NCBI RefSeq assembly: GCF_000478605.2
Contig: NZ_ASHX02000001.1
Span: forward strand, 1,713,895 to 1,777,894
Direction: 5' to 3'
DNA from: Streptomyces thermolilacinus SPC6
Lineage (GTDB): Bacteria; Actinomycetota; Actinomycetes; Streptomycetales; Streptomycetaceae
Length of the DNA stretch: 64,000 nucleotides
The number at the start of each line of letters is the position of its first letter. The first letter of the stretch is position 1. Below, piece after piece: positions 34,878-45,554 of the stretch. A program made the translations under genes and the position numbers. The notes beneath the pieces were generated by a model. The model searched no databases. It was given only the letters and a program-made list of their open reading frames with translations, and had not been told where the DNA came from.

Positions 34878-36191
34878 GTGAAGGGCGATTACCAAGAACT
34901 GGTGGACGAGATCTCGGCGCTCCTCGGCGCCCCCGCCACGCTGGAGAACCGGGATTTCGGACTGATCGCCTTCGGCGCGCACGACAGCGACGACGCCTCC
35001 GAGATGGACCCGGTCCGTACGCGTTCGATCCTCACCCGCAAGTCCACCCCGGCCGTCCGCGCCTGGTTCGAGGGGTTCGGCATCGCCCGCGCGACCGGCC
35101 CGGTGCGCATCCCGGCCGCCCCGGACGCGGGCGTGTACCGGGACCGGCTCTGCCTGCCCGTACGCCATCGGGGCGTCGTCCTCGGGTACGTGTGGCTGCT
35201 CGACACCTCCCCCGGACCGGCGCCCGAGCAGCTGGCGGCGGCGATGGAGGTGGCCACCCGGATCGGGGCGCTGCTCGCCGAGGAGGAGCGGGCGGGCGCC
35301 GACCTGTCGCGGGAGCTGCGGGCCGTGCTGACGGCGGAGCGGGAGTGGAGCTACGACCTGGCGCTGGCCACGCTGCGCTCGGCGCTCGGCCCGGACGCGG
35401 ACGGGCTGCACGCCCTCGTGTGCGTGGCCCCGTGGCCGGGCGGCGACAGCCCCTCGGCCCGTACGGCTCCGGGGCTGGCCGCCCTCTGCACGACACCGTG
35501 GCCGGGCCCTGGCGCACCGGGCCCTGGCGCACCGGGGCCCGGCGCGGCGAGCGCGGGCGCTCCCGGCACGGCCACTCCCGGTACGGGCGCTGCCGGTACG
35601 GGCCGGTCGGGCAGGCGCGCGTCCGGCGCGGGCGGCCAGGGCCTGGGCGTCCGGGTGCCGGGCGGCCAGGTGCTGGGCGCGCTGGTCCGCCTCCGCTCCC
35701 CCGACGCCCTCGCCCCCGCGCTGACGGCCGGCGCCCGGCTGTGCGACGCGGCGGGCCCGGGTGCCGTCGCCGGGGTGGCCGCCCCGCGGCGCGGCCTGCC
35801 GGAGATGGGCGCCGCCTGGGCGGAGGCCACCTCGGCGGCGCGCGCGGCGCTGGCCCAGCCGCACCTGGGGCCGGTCGCGCCCTGGGCGTCCATCGGCCCG
35901 TACCGACTGCTCACCGCGCTCCCCCGGGCGGCGGCGGACGACCCGGTGGTACGGCCGCTGCTGGGCCGGGCGCACACCGAACTGGCCCGTACCGCCGAGG
36001 TGTTCCTCGACCACGCGGGCCAGGCGGGCCGCACGGCCGCGGCCCTGGGCATCCACCGGCAGACCCTGTACTACCGGCTCTCGCGCGTCGAGCAGCTCAC
36101 CGGCCTCGACCTGGACAACGGCGAGGACCGGCTGCTGCTGCACATGTCCCTGAAGACCCACCGGCTGCACGGCGGCGGAGGAGCCGGGTAA
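34878..36191 (+). CDS. PucR-type helix-turn-helix regulator of proline catabolism
   Basis: A 437-residue regulator. The N-terminal 170 residues form a GAF-like sensory part ([29 protein letters not shown] and [19 protein letters not shown]). A long Ala/Pro/Gly linker (around 215-265) follows. The C-terminal HTH of the PucR/CdaR type is [41 protein letters not shown]. The GTG at 34878 was chosen because the palindrome at 34842 would otherwise lie inside the gene. Divergent placement from putB-pruA suggests it activates them in response to proline. I recall a similar arrangement in S. coelicolor. Confidence 0.85.
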   Translation: MKGDYQELVDEISALLGAPATLENRDFGLIAFGAHDSDDASEMDPVRTRSILTRKSTPAVRAWFEGFGIARATGPVRIPAAPDAGVYRDRLCLPVRHRGVVLGYVWLLDTSPGPAPEQLAAAMEVATRIGALLAEEERAGADLSRELRAVLTAEREWSYDLALATLRSALGPDADGLHALVCVAPWPGGDSPSARTAPGLAALCTTPWPGPGAPGPGAPGPGAASAGAPGTATPGTGAAGTGRSGRRASGAGGQGLGVRVPGGQVLGALVRLRSPDALAPALTAGARLCDAAGPGAVAGVAAPRRGLPEMGAAWAEATSAARAALAQPHLGPVAPWASIGPYRLLTALPRAAADDPVVRPLLGRAHTELARTAEVFLDHAGQAGRTAAALGIHRQTLYYRLSRVEQLTGLDLDNGEDRLLLHMSLKTHRLHGGGGAG

Positions 36192-36210
36192 GCGCTTCAC
36201 CCCCAGTTAT

Positions 36211-36230
36211 TGAAAATAATAATCATTATG
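36211..36230 (+). promoter_or_regulatory. Fur/Zur-family operator-like box
   Basis: An island of A/T in a very GC-rich region: TGAAAATAATAATCATTATG. Bases 36212-36230 match the classical 19-bp Fur box in 16 positions by my count, and 36219-36229 (ATAATCATTAT) is a perfect palindrome. The first 15 bases also agree with the actinobacterial Zur-type consensus in 12 positions. It lies 48 bases before the lipoprotein start. In Streptomyces iron control normally uses DmdR, so Zur is my first guess. Confidence 0.65.
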
Positions 36231-36278
36231 TTAGCGTCCGGGCACCGCGATCCTCTCTGCCCGGAAGGGTGCTCTGCC

Positions 36279-37778
36279 GTGCGCCACCTGCCTGTCCGCC
36301 GTCTCCTCCCCGCCGCCGCGCTCGCCTCGGCCTCCCTCCTGCTCGCCGGGTGCTTCGCCGCGCCCGGCGACGGCGGCGACGGCAGCGCGGACGGGGGGAA
36401 GCGCGTACGGGTGGCGATGATGAACCCGCCCCGCTCCGGCCTCTCGCCGCTCTCCGACGACGCGTTCAAGCTGTCCCGCTGGTCGACCGCCGAGACGCTC
36501 GTCACCCTGGACGCGGCAGGCGACCCCCGCCCGGCCCTCGCCACCTCCTGGAAGCAGGACGGCACCCGCTGGACCTTCACCGTCCGCGACGGCGTCACCT
36601 TCCACGACGGCACCCAGTTCACCGCCCGGGACGCCGCCCGCTCCCTCACGCGGGCCGCGACCGCCTCCCCCAAGCCCCGCATCCTCGACGGCGTGGACCT
36701 CACCGCGACCGCCGCCGGGAAGACCCTCACCGTCACCACCGCCACCCCCGACCCGCTCCTCCCGCAGCGGCTCAGCTCCCCGCAGCTGTCGATCCTGTCG
36801 GCCGGGGCCTACCGGGGGAAGACGGTCGACCCGGTCGGCACCGGCACCGGCGCCTTCCGCCTCACCAAGGTGAACGGCGCCGCCTCCGCCTCCCTCGACC
36901 GGTACGACGGCTACTGGGGCGGCAGGGCCAAGGCCCCCGGCATCGACGTGACGTTCATCCCCGACGGCACCGCGCGCGCCGCCGCCCTGCGCACCGGGGA
37001 GGCCGACATCGTCGAGGCCGTCCCCGTCTCCCAGGCCGCCCTCCTCGACCCGGACCTCGTCACGGAGGTCCCCATGCCGCGCACCAACACCCTGTACCTG
37101 AACACCGCGAAGGGCCCGTTCAGGGACCCCGCGCTGCGGGCCGCCGCCCGCGAGGCCATCGACGCCGGGCCGGTCGTCAAGGGCGTGTACGAGGGCCGCG
37201 CCGACGTGGCCGAAGGGCTGCTCGGCCCCGCCGTCACCTGGGCGGACGACCTGCGGACGCCCCGCCGCCCGGCCCGCGCCGCCGAACCGCGCGGCGCCAC
37301 GATCACCATCGGCACGTTCACCGACCGCGCCGAACTGCCCGAGGTCGCGCAGACCCTCCAGCAGCAGCTGCGGAAGGCCGGTTTCGACGTGCGCCTGGAG
37401 GTGCGCGAGTACGCCGCCATCGAAGCGGACGCGCTGGCCGGGGCGTTCGACGCGTTCCTGCTCTCCCGCGCGACCGTCCTCGACTCCGGCGACCCCGCCG
37501 CGTACCTGTACAGCGACTTCGCCTCGCGCGGCTCCTTCAACCTCTCCCAGCTCACCGACCCCGCCGTCGACGCGGCGCTCGACAAGGCCGCCGCAGCCCC
37601 GTCCGGCGACGCGCGCCGCCGGGCGATCATGGCCGCGGAGGCCGCCGTCCTCGCCACCGACGCCGCCGTGCCGCTCCTCCACGAGCGGGTGATCCAGGGC
37701 GACGCCGCCGACGTGGCGGGCGCCGCCCACGACCCGCGCGAGCGGCTGCTGGTCACGCCCGGCACCCACGTCAAGTGA
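36279..37778 (+). CDS. ABC transporter substrate-binding lipoprotein (family 5)
   Basis: A 499-residue extracytoplasmic binding protein of the peptide/nickel/opine family (SBP_bac_5). The lipoprotein signal ends LLLAGC with Cys25 as the lipidation site. The mature protein shows the family opening (LSPLSDDAFKLSRWSTAETLVTLDAAGDPRPALATSWKQDGTRWTFTVRDGVTFHDGT). VGTGTGAFRLTKVN and the TLYLNTAKGPFRDPALRAAAREAID segment are typical of nickel- or opine-type members. The start is GTG at 36279 with GGAAGG upstream; an ATG at 36228 would remove the operator spacing. It is the first gene of a five-gene overlapping operon. The ligand cannot be read directly. Confidence 0.9.
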   Translation: MRHLPVRRLLPAAALASASLLLAGCFAAPGDGGDGSADGGKRVRVAMMNPPRSGLSPLSDDAFKLSRWSTAETLVTLDAAGDPRPALATSWKQDGTRWTFTVRDGVTFHDGTQFTARDAARSLTRAATASPKPRILDGVDLTATAAGKTLTVTTATPDPLLPQRLSSPQLSILSAGAYRGKTVDPVGTGTGAFRLTKVNGAASASLDRYDGYWGGRAKAPGIDVTFIPDGTARAAALRTGEADIVEAVPVSQAALLDPDLVTEVPMPRTNTLYLNTAKGPFRDPALRAAAREAIDAGPVVKGVYEGRADVAEGLLGPAVTWADDLRTPRRPARAAEPRGATITIGTFTDRAELPEVAQTLQQQLRKAGFDVRLEVREYAAIEADALAGAFDAFLLSRATVLDSGDPAAYLYSDFASRGSFNLSQLTDPAVDAALDKAAAAPSGDARRRAIMAAEAAVLATDAAVPLLHERVIQGDAADVAGAAHDPRERLLVTPGTHVK

Positions 37779-39517
37779 CCGCCCCCGCCTCCGGGTTCCG
37801 CGCCGGGGCCGCCCGGACCCTCGCTCTCGCCGCCGTCGTGGCCGCAGTCGGCCTGCTGCCCTGGTACTCGGGGCGCGACCCCGCCCTGACCGTCCTGCGC
37901 GCCCGGTCCGCCGAACAGGAGCCCACCGCCGAGGCGCTCGCCGCCGTCCGCGTCGGCCTCGGCCTGGACGCGGGCCCCGCCGCGCTCCTCGCCGACTGGG
38001 TGTCCGGGCTGGCGCGCGGCGACCTCGGCACCTCGTGGGTGTCCGGCGCCGACGTCCTGCCGGCCGTCACGGCGGGCCTGCGGGTGTCGCTCGGCCTCAT
38101 GGGCGCCGCGCTCACCGTGGCGCTGGCCGTCGCCGCCGCCCTCGTCGCACCCGTGCTGGTGCGCGGCAGGGGCACGTCCGGGGCGGTCGCCGCGATGCTC
38201 GCCGCCGTACCGGAGTTCCTCCTCGCCACCGTCGCCCTGGTCGTCGGAGCGGTGTGGCTCGGCTGGTTCCCGGCGGCGGGCTGGCAGGGCCCCGCCCACC
38301 TGGTGCTGCCCGCCGTGTCGCTCGGCGTCCCGGCGGGCGGGCTGCTGGGCAGGCTCGCCGCCGACGCGCTGCCCGCCGCCCTCGACGAACGGTGGGCCGA
38401 GCTGTGGCGCGCCGCCGGGGTGACCCGGGCGCGGATCGCGGGCGCCGCCCTGCGGCGCGTCCTGCCGCCGCTCGTCCCGCAGGCCGGTCTGGTCGTCGTG
38501 GGCCTGACGGGCGGGGCGGTCGCCGTCGAGACGGTCTTCGCCGTGCCGGGCATCGGGCGTACGGCGCTGGGCGCGGCCCGGTCGCAGGACCTGCCGCTGC
38601 TCCAGGGCTCCGTGCTGGCCCTGCTGCTGCTCGGCCTCGCGGTGGGCGGCGCCTGCGCGCTCGTACGGCACCGGCTGCTCGGGCCCGGACTGCGCGACGC
38701 GGGGCTGACGCTGCCCGCGCCGCGCCCGCCGCGCGCCGGGCCCGCCCTGCCGCTGGCCCTGGCCGCCGTGCTGTTCGGGGTGACCGGCTGGGGCCTGCTG
38801 CGCGACCCGTACGTCCTGGACACCGCCGCCCGGCTCGCCCCGCCGTCGTACGCCCACCCGCTGGGGACGGACGGCCTCGGCAGGGACGTGCTGGCCCGCC
38901 TCGGGCACGGCGCGGCGGCGACCGTCGGCACGGCCGCCCTCGTCTGCGCGGCGAGCCTGCTGCTCGCCCTGCTGCTGGGGTTCGCGCCGCGCGCCGCCTC
39001 GGGCGTGTCCGACATCGCCAACGCGCTGCCGCCCGTGATCGCTGGAATCCTGGTCGCGGCGGCGTACGGGCCCGGCACCGGCGGGGCCGCCCTCGCCGTC
39101 GCGCTCGTGTCCTGGCCACCGCTCGCCGCGCACGCCGCCGCCCTCGTGCAGGAGGTTCGCGCGTCCGGGTTCCTGCTGGCACAGCGGGCGATCGGCGCGG
39201 GACCGGTGTGGGTGCTCACCCGGCACGTCCTGCCGTCCGTGGCGGGCCCCGTCGCCCGCCACGCCCTGCTGCGCCTGCCCGGTACCGCCCTGGCGCTGGC
39301 GTCACTCGGCTTCCTCGGCCTGGGCGCCCAGCCGCCCGCGCCCGAATGGGGGCTGCTCCTCGACGAGTCGCGCGCGTACGTGGAGCGGGCCCCCTGGGCG
39401 GCCCTCGCTCCCGCCGCCGCCCTGGCCGTGCTCGCCGCGCTCGCCGTGTCCGCCGCCGCGTACGGCGCCTCGGCCCGGACCACCCGCTCCCGGAAGGCCC
39501 CCGCCCGTGTCCGCTGA
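37775..39517 (+). CDS. Fused double permease of a peptide/nickel/opine ABC transporter
   Basis: A single frame of 580 residues carries two complete DppB- and DppC-like permeases, normally separate genes. The N-terminal unit has the DppB loop GLGLDAGPAALLADWVSGLARGDLGTSWVSGADV and the coupling motif ELWRAAGVTRARIAGAALRRVLPP. After the link near residue 315 the C-terminal unit has the DppC motif YAHPLGTDGLGRDVLARLGHGA and the coupling region FLLAQRAIGAGPVWVLTRHVLPSV. About 12 membrane segments are predicted by eye. The GTG at 37775 overlaps the lipoprotein stop (GTGA), giving coupled translation. The fusion fixes the two permeases at one to one. Confidence 0.88.
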   Translation: MTAPASGFRAGAARTLALAAVVAAVGLLPWYSGRDPALTVLRARSAEQEPTAEALAAVRVGLGLDAGPAALLADWVSGLARGDLGTSWVSGADVLPAVTAGLRVSLGLMGAALTVALAVAAALVAPVLVRGRGTSGAVAAMLAAVPEFLLATVALVVGAVWLGWFPAAGWQGPAHLVLPAVSLGVPAGGLLGRLAADALPAALDERWAELWRAAGVTRARIAGAALRRVLPPLVPQAGLVVVGLTGGAVAVETVFAVPGIGRTALGAARSQDLPLLQGSVLALLLLGLAVGGACALVRHRLLGPGLRDAGLTLPAPRPPRAGPALPLALAAVLFGVTGWGLLRDPYVLDTAARLAPPSYAHPLGTDGLGRDVLARLGHGAAATVGTAALVCAASLLLALLLGFAPRAASGVSDIANALPPVIAGILVAAAYGPGTGGAALAVALVSWPPLAAHAAALVQEVRASGFLLAQRAIGAGPVWVLTRHVLPSVAGPVARHALLRLPGTALALASLGFLGLGAQPPAPEWGLLLDESRAYVERAPWAALAPAAALAVLAALAVSAAAYGASARTTRSRKAPARVR

Positions 39518-40520
39518 GGAACCCCTGCTGTCCGTCCGCGACCTGCGGATCTCCTTCGACGGGGCCGATGCCGTGCGCGGCCTGTCGTTCGACGTGCGCG
39601 CCGGTGAGGTGCTGGCCCTGGCCGGGGAGTCCGGCGCGGGCAAGTCCCTCACCGCGCGGGCGCTGCTCGGCCTGGTGCCGCGCGAGGCCCGGGTGCGGGG
39701 CACCGTCCGGCTGCGCGGCGGGACGGAACTGGTCGGCGCCCCCCGGCGTACGCTCGCCGCGCTGTGGGGCCGCCGCGTCGCCCTCGTCCCGCAGGACGCG
39801 CTGTCCGCCCTGTCCCCCGTCCACCCGGTCGGCGACCAGGTCGCCGCCGTCCTGCGGTCCCTGCACGGCGTCTCCCGCCGGGAGGCCCGTGACCGCGCCG
39901 GGACGGCACTGGACCGGGTCGGCATCCCCGCGGCGCGCCGTGACGCGTACCCGCACGAGCTGTCCGGCGGCATGCGGCAGCGCGCCGTCATCGCCCTGGC
40001 GACGGCCGGGGACCCGGACCTCGTGGTCGCCGACGAGCCCACCACCGCCCTCGACCCGGACCTGCGCGACCAGGTGCTCAGCGTGCTGGCCGAGCGGCGC
40101 GCGGCGACCGGCGGGGCGCTCGTCCTCGTCACGCACGACCTGGAGGCGGTCCGCGATCACGCCGACCGCGTCCTCGTCCTGTACGCGGGCCGGCACGCCG
40201 AGACGGGCCCCGCCGCGTCCGTCCTCGGCCGCCCCCGCGCCCCGTACACGGCCGGGCTGCTCGCCTCGCTGCCGCCCGCCGTCCCGGTGCCCGGGCGCGG
40301 CAGGCGGCTGCCCGCGATCGGCGGCACCCCGCCCGCCCCGGGTGAGCCCGCCGCCGGGTGCGCGTTCGCGCCGCGCTGTCCCCTGGCGGAGGACCGCTGC
40401 CGTGCCGAGGTGCCCGCGCCCCGGCCGGTGGGCGACCCGGCGGACGGCCGGGACGTCTCCTGCCACCGCGCGGCCGAACTGCCCCACGCCCTGGGCGAAC
40501 TGTTCCTGGAGGCGGCGTGA
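39507..40520 (+). CDS. ABC transporter ATPase (DppD/NikD type)
   Basis: A 337-residue ATPase. Walker A is GESGAGKS, the Q-loop is [11 protein letters not shown], the signature is ELSGGMRQR, and Walker B is [12 protein letters not shown]. The C-terminal oligopeptide-transporter extension includes the Cys-rich [20 protein letters not shown] segment, which in DppD/DppF proteins can bind an iron-sulphur cluster. The GTG start at 39507 overlaps the permease end by 11 bases. It is partner of the shorter ATPase that follows. Confidence 0.93.
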   Translation: MSAEEPLLSVRDLRISFDGADAVRGLSFDVRAGEVLALAGESGAGKSLTARALLGLVPREARVRGTVRLRGGTELVGAPRRTLAALWGRRVALVPQDALSALSPVHPVGDQVAAVLRSLHGVSRREARDRAGTALDRVGIPAARRDAYPHELSGGMRQRAVIALATAGDPDLVVADEPTTALDPDLRDQVLSVLAERRAATGGALVLVTHDLEAVRDHADRVLVLYAGRHAETGPAASVLGRPRAPYTAGLLASLPPAVPVPGRGRRLPAIGGTPPAPGEPAAGCAFAPRCPLAEDRCRAEVPAPRPVGDPADGRDVSCHRAAELPHALGELFLEAA

Positions 40521-41197
40521 GCGCCCTGCTGGAGGTACGCGACCTCGTCGTCCGGTACGGGACGAGGGTCGCCGTGGACGGGGTGTCGTTCGAGGTGCGC
40601 GCCGGTGAGACCCTGGCGCTGGTCGGCCCGTCCGGCTGCGGCAAGTCGTCCACCGCCGCGGCGGCGCTGCTGCTGCGCCGCCCCGACGGCGGCGAGGTGC
40701 GGTTCGAGGGGCGCGAGCTGACCGGGCTGCCGGAGCGTGCGCTGCGGGCGCTGCGCCCCGCCATGCAGCCGGTGTTCCAGGACCCGTACGGCTCGCTGAG
40801 CCCCCGGCAGCGGGTCCGCGACGCGGTCGCCGAGCCGCTGCGCGTACAGGGCCGCTGGGACCCGGTGAGCGGACCGGCGCGGGTGGCCGAACTGCTGGCG
40901 ATGGTGGGCCTCGACGCCGCGCACGGCGAGCGGCGGCCGCACGAACTGTCGGGCGGCCAGTGCCAGCGCGCCGGTATCGCCCGCGCCCTGGCGAGCGAGC
41001 CCCGGCTGCTGGTCCTCGACGAGCCCGTGTCCGCCCTCGACCCGAGCGTCCGGGCGGGTGTGCTGAACCTGCTGGCCGGGCTCCAGGAGTCCCTGGGCCT
41101 GGGATATCTGTTCATCAGCCACGACCGGGCGCTCGTACGGCACTTCGCCGACCGTACGGCCGAGATGCGGGCCGGCCGGCTCGTGCGGGTCTCATGA
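40517..41197 (+). CDS. ABC transporter ATPase, short (DppF/NikE type)
   Basis: A 226-residue ATPase without the usual C-terminal extension. Walker A is GPSGCGKS, the Q-loop is [15 protein letters not shown], the signature is ELSGGQCQR, and Walker B is [12 protein letters not shown]. The GTG start at 40517 shares bases with the preceding stop (GTGA). It is shorter than typical DppF by about 80 residues, like CntF- and NikE-type proteins. Together with the preceding gene it completes a heterodimeric motor for the fused permease. Confidence 0.92.
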   Translation: MSALLEVRDLVVRYGTRVAVDGVSFEVRAGETLALVGPSGCGKSSTAAAALLLRRPDGGEVRFEGRELTGLPERALRALRPAMQPVFQDPYGSLSPRQRVRDAVAEPLRVQGRWDPVSGPARVAELLAMVGLDAAHGERRPHELSGGQCQRAGIARALASEPRLLVLDEPVSALDPSVRAGVLNLLAGLQESLGLGYLFISHDRALVRHFADRTAEMRAGRLVRVS

Positions 41198-42453
41198 GCC
41201 CGCTCGCCAGGCTCCTGGTCGCCAGCCAGTTCGCCTTCAACACGGGCTTCTTCGCCGTGCTGCCGTACCTGGCCGGTCACCTCGGCGGCACGCTCGGTCT
41301 CGGCGGCTGGCTGGTGGGGCTCGTGCTGGGCCTGCGGACCTTCAGCCAGCAGGGGCTGTTCGTGGTGGGCGGCGCGCTGACCGACCGGTTCGGGCCTCGC
41401 CCGGTGGTGCTGGCCGGGTGCGCGCTGCGGGTGGCGGGCTTCGCGTGGCTCGCGTGGGCGGAGGCGGTGTGGGCGGTGATCGCGGCGGTGGTCCTCGTCG
41501 GCTTCGCCGCCGCCCTGTTCTCTCCCGCCGTCGAGTCGGAGGCGGCACGGGAGGCGGTACGGCTGGAGGCCGCCGCGGGGCTGCCGCGCACCCGGCTCCT
41601 AGCCCGGTTCTCCGCGGCGGGCCAGGCCGGGGCGCTGCTGGGCCCGGCGCTGGGCGCGGTGCTGCTGGCGGGCGACTTCCGGCTGGCGTGCGGGGCCGGG
41701 GCGGGGGTGTTCCTGCTGGTGCTGGCCGGGCACGCGCGGCTCATGCCGGGCCGGGCGGGCGGGGACCCCACCGGCCGGGCGCGGGCGGGCGCGGGGCGCA
41801 CGGCGGCGGAGCTGGGCCGGGTGCTGCGCCACCGGCCGTTCCTCGCGCTGACGGCCGCGTACGCCGCGTACCTGCTGGCGTACAACCAGCTGTACCTGGC
41901 GCTGCCCGCCGAGCTGGACCGGGCGACGGGTTCGCAGGCGGCGCTGGGGTGGCTGTTCGCCCTGTCGTCCGCACTGGTGGTGGCCGGGCAGCTGCCGCTG
42001 GAGCGGTGGGCGGCGCGGCGACTGTCCTGGGCCGCGTCCCTGCGGGTGGGGCTGGTCGTGGTCGCGGGGGCGTTCGCGGCGGGCGGAGCGCTGCGGGGCG
42101 CGGGCGGGCCGTGGTCGCCTGTCGTGTTCGTGGTGCTGCTGTCGGTCGGCCAGATGCTGGTCTCCCCCGCCGTACGGGCGTGGCTGCCGGACCTGGTGGA
42201 CGCGCGGCGGCTGGGGCTGTACACCGGGGCGATGTCGTCGCTGGCGGGCCTGGTGGTGCTGGTGGGCGGCGCCCCGGCGGGCGCCCTGGCGGGGACGGCG
42301 TGGTACTGGCCGGCCCTGGCGGTGCTCGCGCTGCTGGGCGTGGCGGCGGTGCCCCGCGCGGCGGCCTCGGGCCGGGGCGGCGCGGACCGGAGCCGTACCG
42401 GCGCGGGCGGCACGGCGACCGCCCGTACGAACCGGGACGCGGGCACGCGCTGA
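41194..42453 (+). CDS. Major facilitator superfamily transporter
   Basis: A 419-residue MFS protein with about 12 membrane segments. The loop 2-3 signature is GGALTDRFGPRPVV. The Ala/Arg-rich central loop lies near residues 185-205. Its ATG overlaps the ATPase stop (ATGA), so it is the last gene of the operon. An MFS exporter beside an opine/nickel-type importer is the arrangement of staphylopine loci (CntE with CntABCDF), where the MFS protein exports the metallophore. No metallophore synthesis genes are near, so drug efflux or another role remains possible. Confidence 0.88.
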   Translation: MSPLARLLVASQFAFNTGFFAVLPYLAGHLGGTLGLGGWLVGLVLGLRTFSQQGLFVVGGALTDRFGPRPVVLAGCALRVAGFAWLAWAEAVWAVIAAVVLVGFAAALFSPAVESEAAREAVRLEAAAGLPRTRLLARFSAAGQAGALLGPALGAVLLAGDFRLACGAGAGVFLLVLAGHARLMPGRAGGDPTGRARAGAGRTAAELGRVLRHRPFLALTAAYAAYLLAYNQLYLALPAELDRATGSQAALGWLFALSSALVVAGQLPLERWAARRLSWAASLRVGLVVVAGAFAAGGALRGAGGPWSPVVFVVLLSVGQMLVSPAVRAWLPDLVDARRLGLYTGAMSSLAGLVVLVGGAPAGALAGTAWYWPALAVLALLGVAAVPRAAASGRGGADRSRTGAGGTATARTNRDAGTR

Positions 42454-42534
42454 CCGGCGCGGGCGGCGTGTACGGAAGCCGTATGGCGCCCCGGAACCGG
42501 GCGCGCTGACCGGCGCGGAGTCCCGCCCGACGCG

Positions 42535-42573
42535 CGCCGCCCCCGCGCCGCGGACACGCGGGCGGGGGCGGCG
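42535..42573. terminator. Bidirectional terminator between the MFS gene and serA
   Basis: A perfect 12-bp stem (42535-42546 with 42562-42573) and a 15-base loop between convergent genes. Confidence 0.7.
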
Positions 42574-42608
42574 ACGGGCGGCGCGGGGCCGTCAGGCCAG
42601 GTGGGCCG

Positions 42609-44198
42609 TCAGGTGAGGTTGACCGAGCGGACGGAGGTGGCGCCCACCTCGGCGGCCAGCTCCACGAGGACCGGCTGCGGAACCGAGTCGTCCACGGTGA
42701 GGACCGCGACGGCCTCGCCGCCCTCCTCGGCGCGGGAGACCTGCATGCCCGCGATGTTCAGACCGGCCTCGCCGAGGATGCGGCCGACCGTGCCGACGAC
42801 ACCCGGGCGGTCCTCGTAGCGCAGGACGACCATGTGGTCGGCGAGCGCGAGGTCCACGTCGAAGTCGCCGACGGCGACGAGCTTCTGGAGGTGCTTGGGA
42901 CCGACCAGCGTGCCGGACACGGCGACCTCCTCACCGCTGCCGAGCGTGCCCCGGACGGTGATGACGTTGCGGTGGTCGGGCGACTCGCTGCTCGTGGTGA
43001 GCCGCACCTCGACGCCGCGCTCCTGCGCGAACAGCGGGGCGTTGACGTACGACACGGTCTCGTCGACCACGTCCTCGAAGACGCCCTTCAGCGCGGACAG
43101 CTCCAGGACCTTCACGTCGTGCTGGGTGATCTCGCCGTACACCTCCACGTCGAGGCGGACCGCGACCTCGCCCGCCAGCGCCGTGAAGATCCGGCCCAGG
43201 CGCTCGGCGAGCGGCAGGCCCGGCTTGACGTCCTCCGCGATGACGCCGCCCTGGACGTTGACCGCGTCCGGGACCAGCTCACCGGCGAGCGCCAGGCGCA
43301 CCGAGCGGGCGACGGCGATACCGGCCTTCTCCTGCGCCTCGTCCGTGGACGCGCCGAGGTGCGGGGTGCAGACGACCTGGTCGAACTGGAACAGCGGCGA
43401 GTCGGTGCACGGCTCCTTGGCGTACACGTCGAGGCCGGCGCCCGCGACGCGGCCCTCCTTCAGCGCCGAGTACAGCGCCTCCTCGTCCACGATGCCGCCG
43501 CGCGCGGCGTTGACGATGCGGACGGTCGGCTTGACCTTGTGCAGCGCGTCGTCGCCGATGAGGCCGATCGTCTCGGGCGTCTTCGGCAGGTGGACGGTGA
43601 TGAAGTCGGAGACCTCCAGCAGCTCGTCCAGGGTCAGCAGCTTGACGCCCATCTGCGCGGCCCGGGCCGGCTGCACGTAGGGGTCGTAGGCGACGACCTT
43701 CATGCCGAACGCGGACATGCGCTGGGCGACCAGGACGCCGATGCGGCCGAGGCCGACGACGCCGAGGGTCTTCTCGCTCAGCTCCACGCCGGTGTACTTG
43801 CTGCGCTTCCACTCGCCGTTCTTCAGCGCCGTGTTGGCCTGCGGGATGTTGCGGGCCGTGGCGACGAGGAGGCCGCAGGCGAGCTCGGCGGCGGTGACGA
43901 TGTTGGACGTCGGGGCGTTGACGACCATCACGCCGGCCTTGGTGGCGGCGGATACGTCCACGTTGTCCAGGCCCACACCGGCGCGGGCGACGACCTTCAG
44001 CCGCTTCGCCGCGGCGATGGCCTCGGAGTCCACCTTGGTGGCGGAGCGGATCAGGATCGCGTCCACGTCGGCGATGGCGGGAAGCAGTTCGTCGCGGTTC
44101 GCGCCGTTGCAGTGCCGGATCTCGAAGTCCGGGCCGAGGGCGTCAACGGTGGCGGGCGACAGCTCTTCAGCGATGAGTACGACGGGTTTCGAGCTCAC
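42609..44198 (-). CDS. serA: D-3-phosphoglycerate dehydrogenase
   Basis: A 529-residue enzyme of the long type found in actinobacteria that starts serine synthesis by oxidising 3-phosphoglycerate with NAD. The Rossmann motif is GLGRIGVLVAQRM. The catalytic residues fit Arg in VNAARGGIVDEEAL, Glu in the AGLDVYAKEP region and His in VVCTPHLGAST. An intervening allosteric substrate-binding domain (about 320-450) is followed by a C-terminal ACT domain (MVVLRYEDRPGVVGTVGRILGEAGLNIAGMQVSR) for serine feedback. The start is ATG at 44198. Confidence 0.96.
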   Translation of the reverse strand: MSSKPVVLIAEELSPATVDALGPDFEIRHCNGANRDELLPAIADVDAILIRSATKVDSEAIAAAKRLKVVARAGVGLDNVDVSAATKAGVMVVNAPTSNIVTAAELACGLLVATARNIPQANTALKNGEWKRSKYTGVELSEKTLGVVGLGRIGVLVAQRMSAFGMKVVAYDPYVQPARAAQMGVKLLTLDELLEVSDFITVHLPKTPETIGLIGDDALHKVKPTVRIVNAARGGIVDEEALYSALKEGRVAGAGLDVYAKEPCTDSPLFQFDQVVCTPHLGASTDEAQEKAGIAVARSVRLALAGELVPDAVNVQGGVIAEDVKPGLPLAERLGRIFTALAGEVAVRLDVEVYGEITQHDVKVLELSALKGVFEDVVDETVSYVNAPLFAQERGVEVRLTTSSESPDHRNVITVRGTLGSGEEVAVSGTLVGPKHLQKLVAVGDFDVDLALADHMVVLRYEDRPGVVGTVGRILGEAGLNIAGMQVSRAEEGGEAVAVLTVDDSVPQPVLVELAAEVGATSVRSVNLT

Positions 44199-44422
44199 GT
44201 GAGGTCCTCACAAGTCCAGTGCGGACGGCCGTCCCGACGGCCGCAGGCGGTGGAGGGGGGCTTGCCGCGTGGAAGACGCACGACGCTGTGGGCCTGACGC
44301 GTATTGCTGGCCAGTGTAGTGGCGGCCGGGGCCGGTTTCTGCGCCTCGGTGGAAGGATCACCCACACGAGGCTGGACGCCGTGGACAAGCCTTCGACGGG
44401 CGGGTTCGGGGCTGGCGGGCGT

Positions 44423-44463
44423 ACGGCCGCGGGGCCGGGCGCGTCGCCCGGCCCCGCGGCCGT
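44423..44463 (-). terminator. ilvC terminator
   Basis: A perfect 19-bp stem (44423-44441 with 44445-44463) and a 3-base loop directly after the ilvC stop. It is the strongest hairpin seen in the window. Confidence 0.85.
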
Positions 44464-44468
44464 GAGGC

Positions 44469-45554
<1,086 letters not shown>

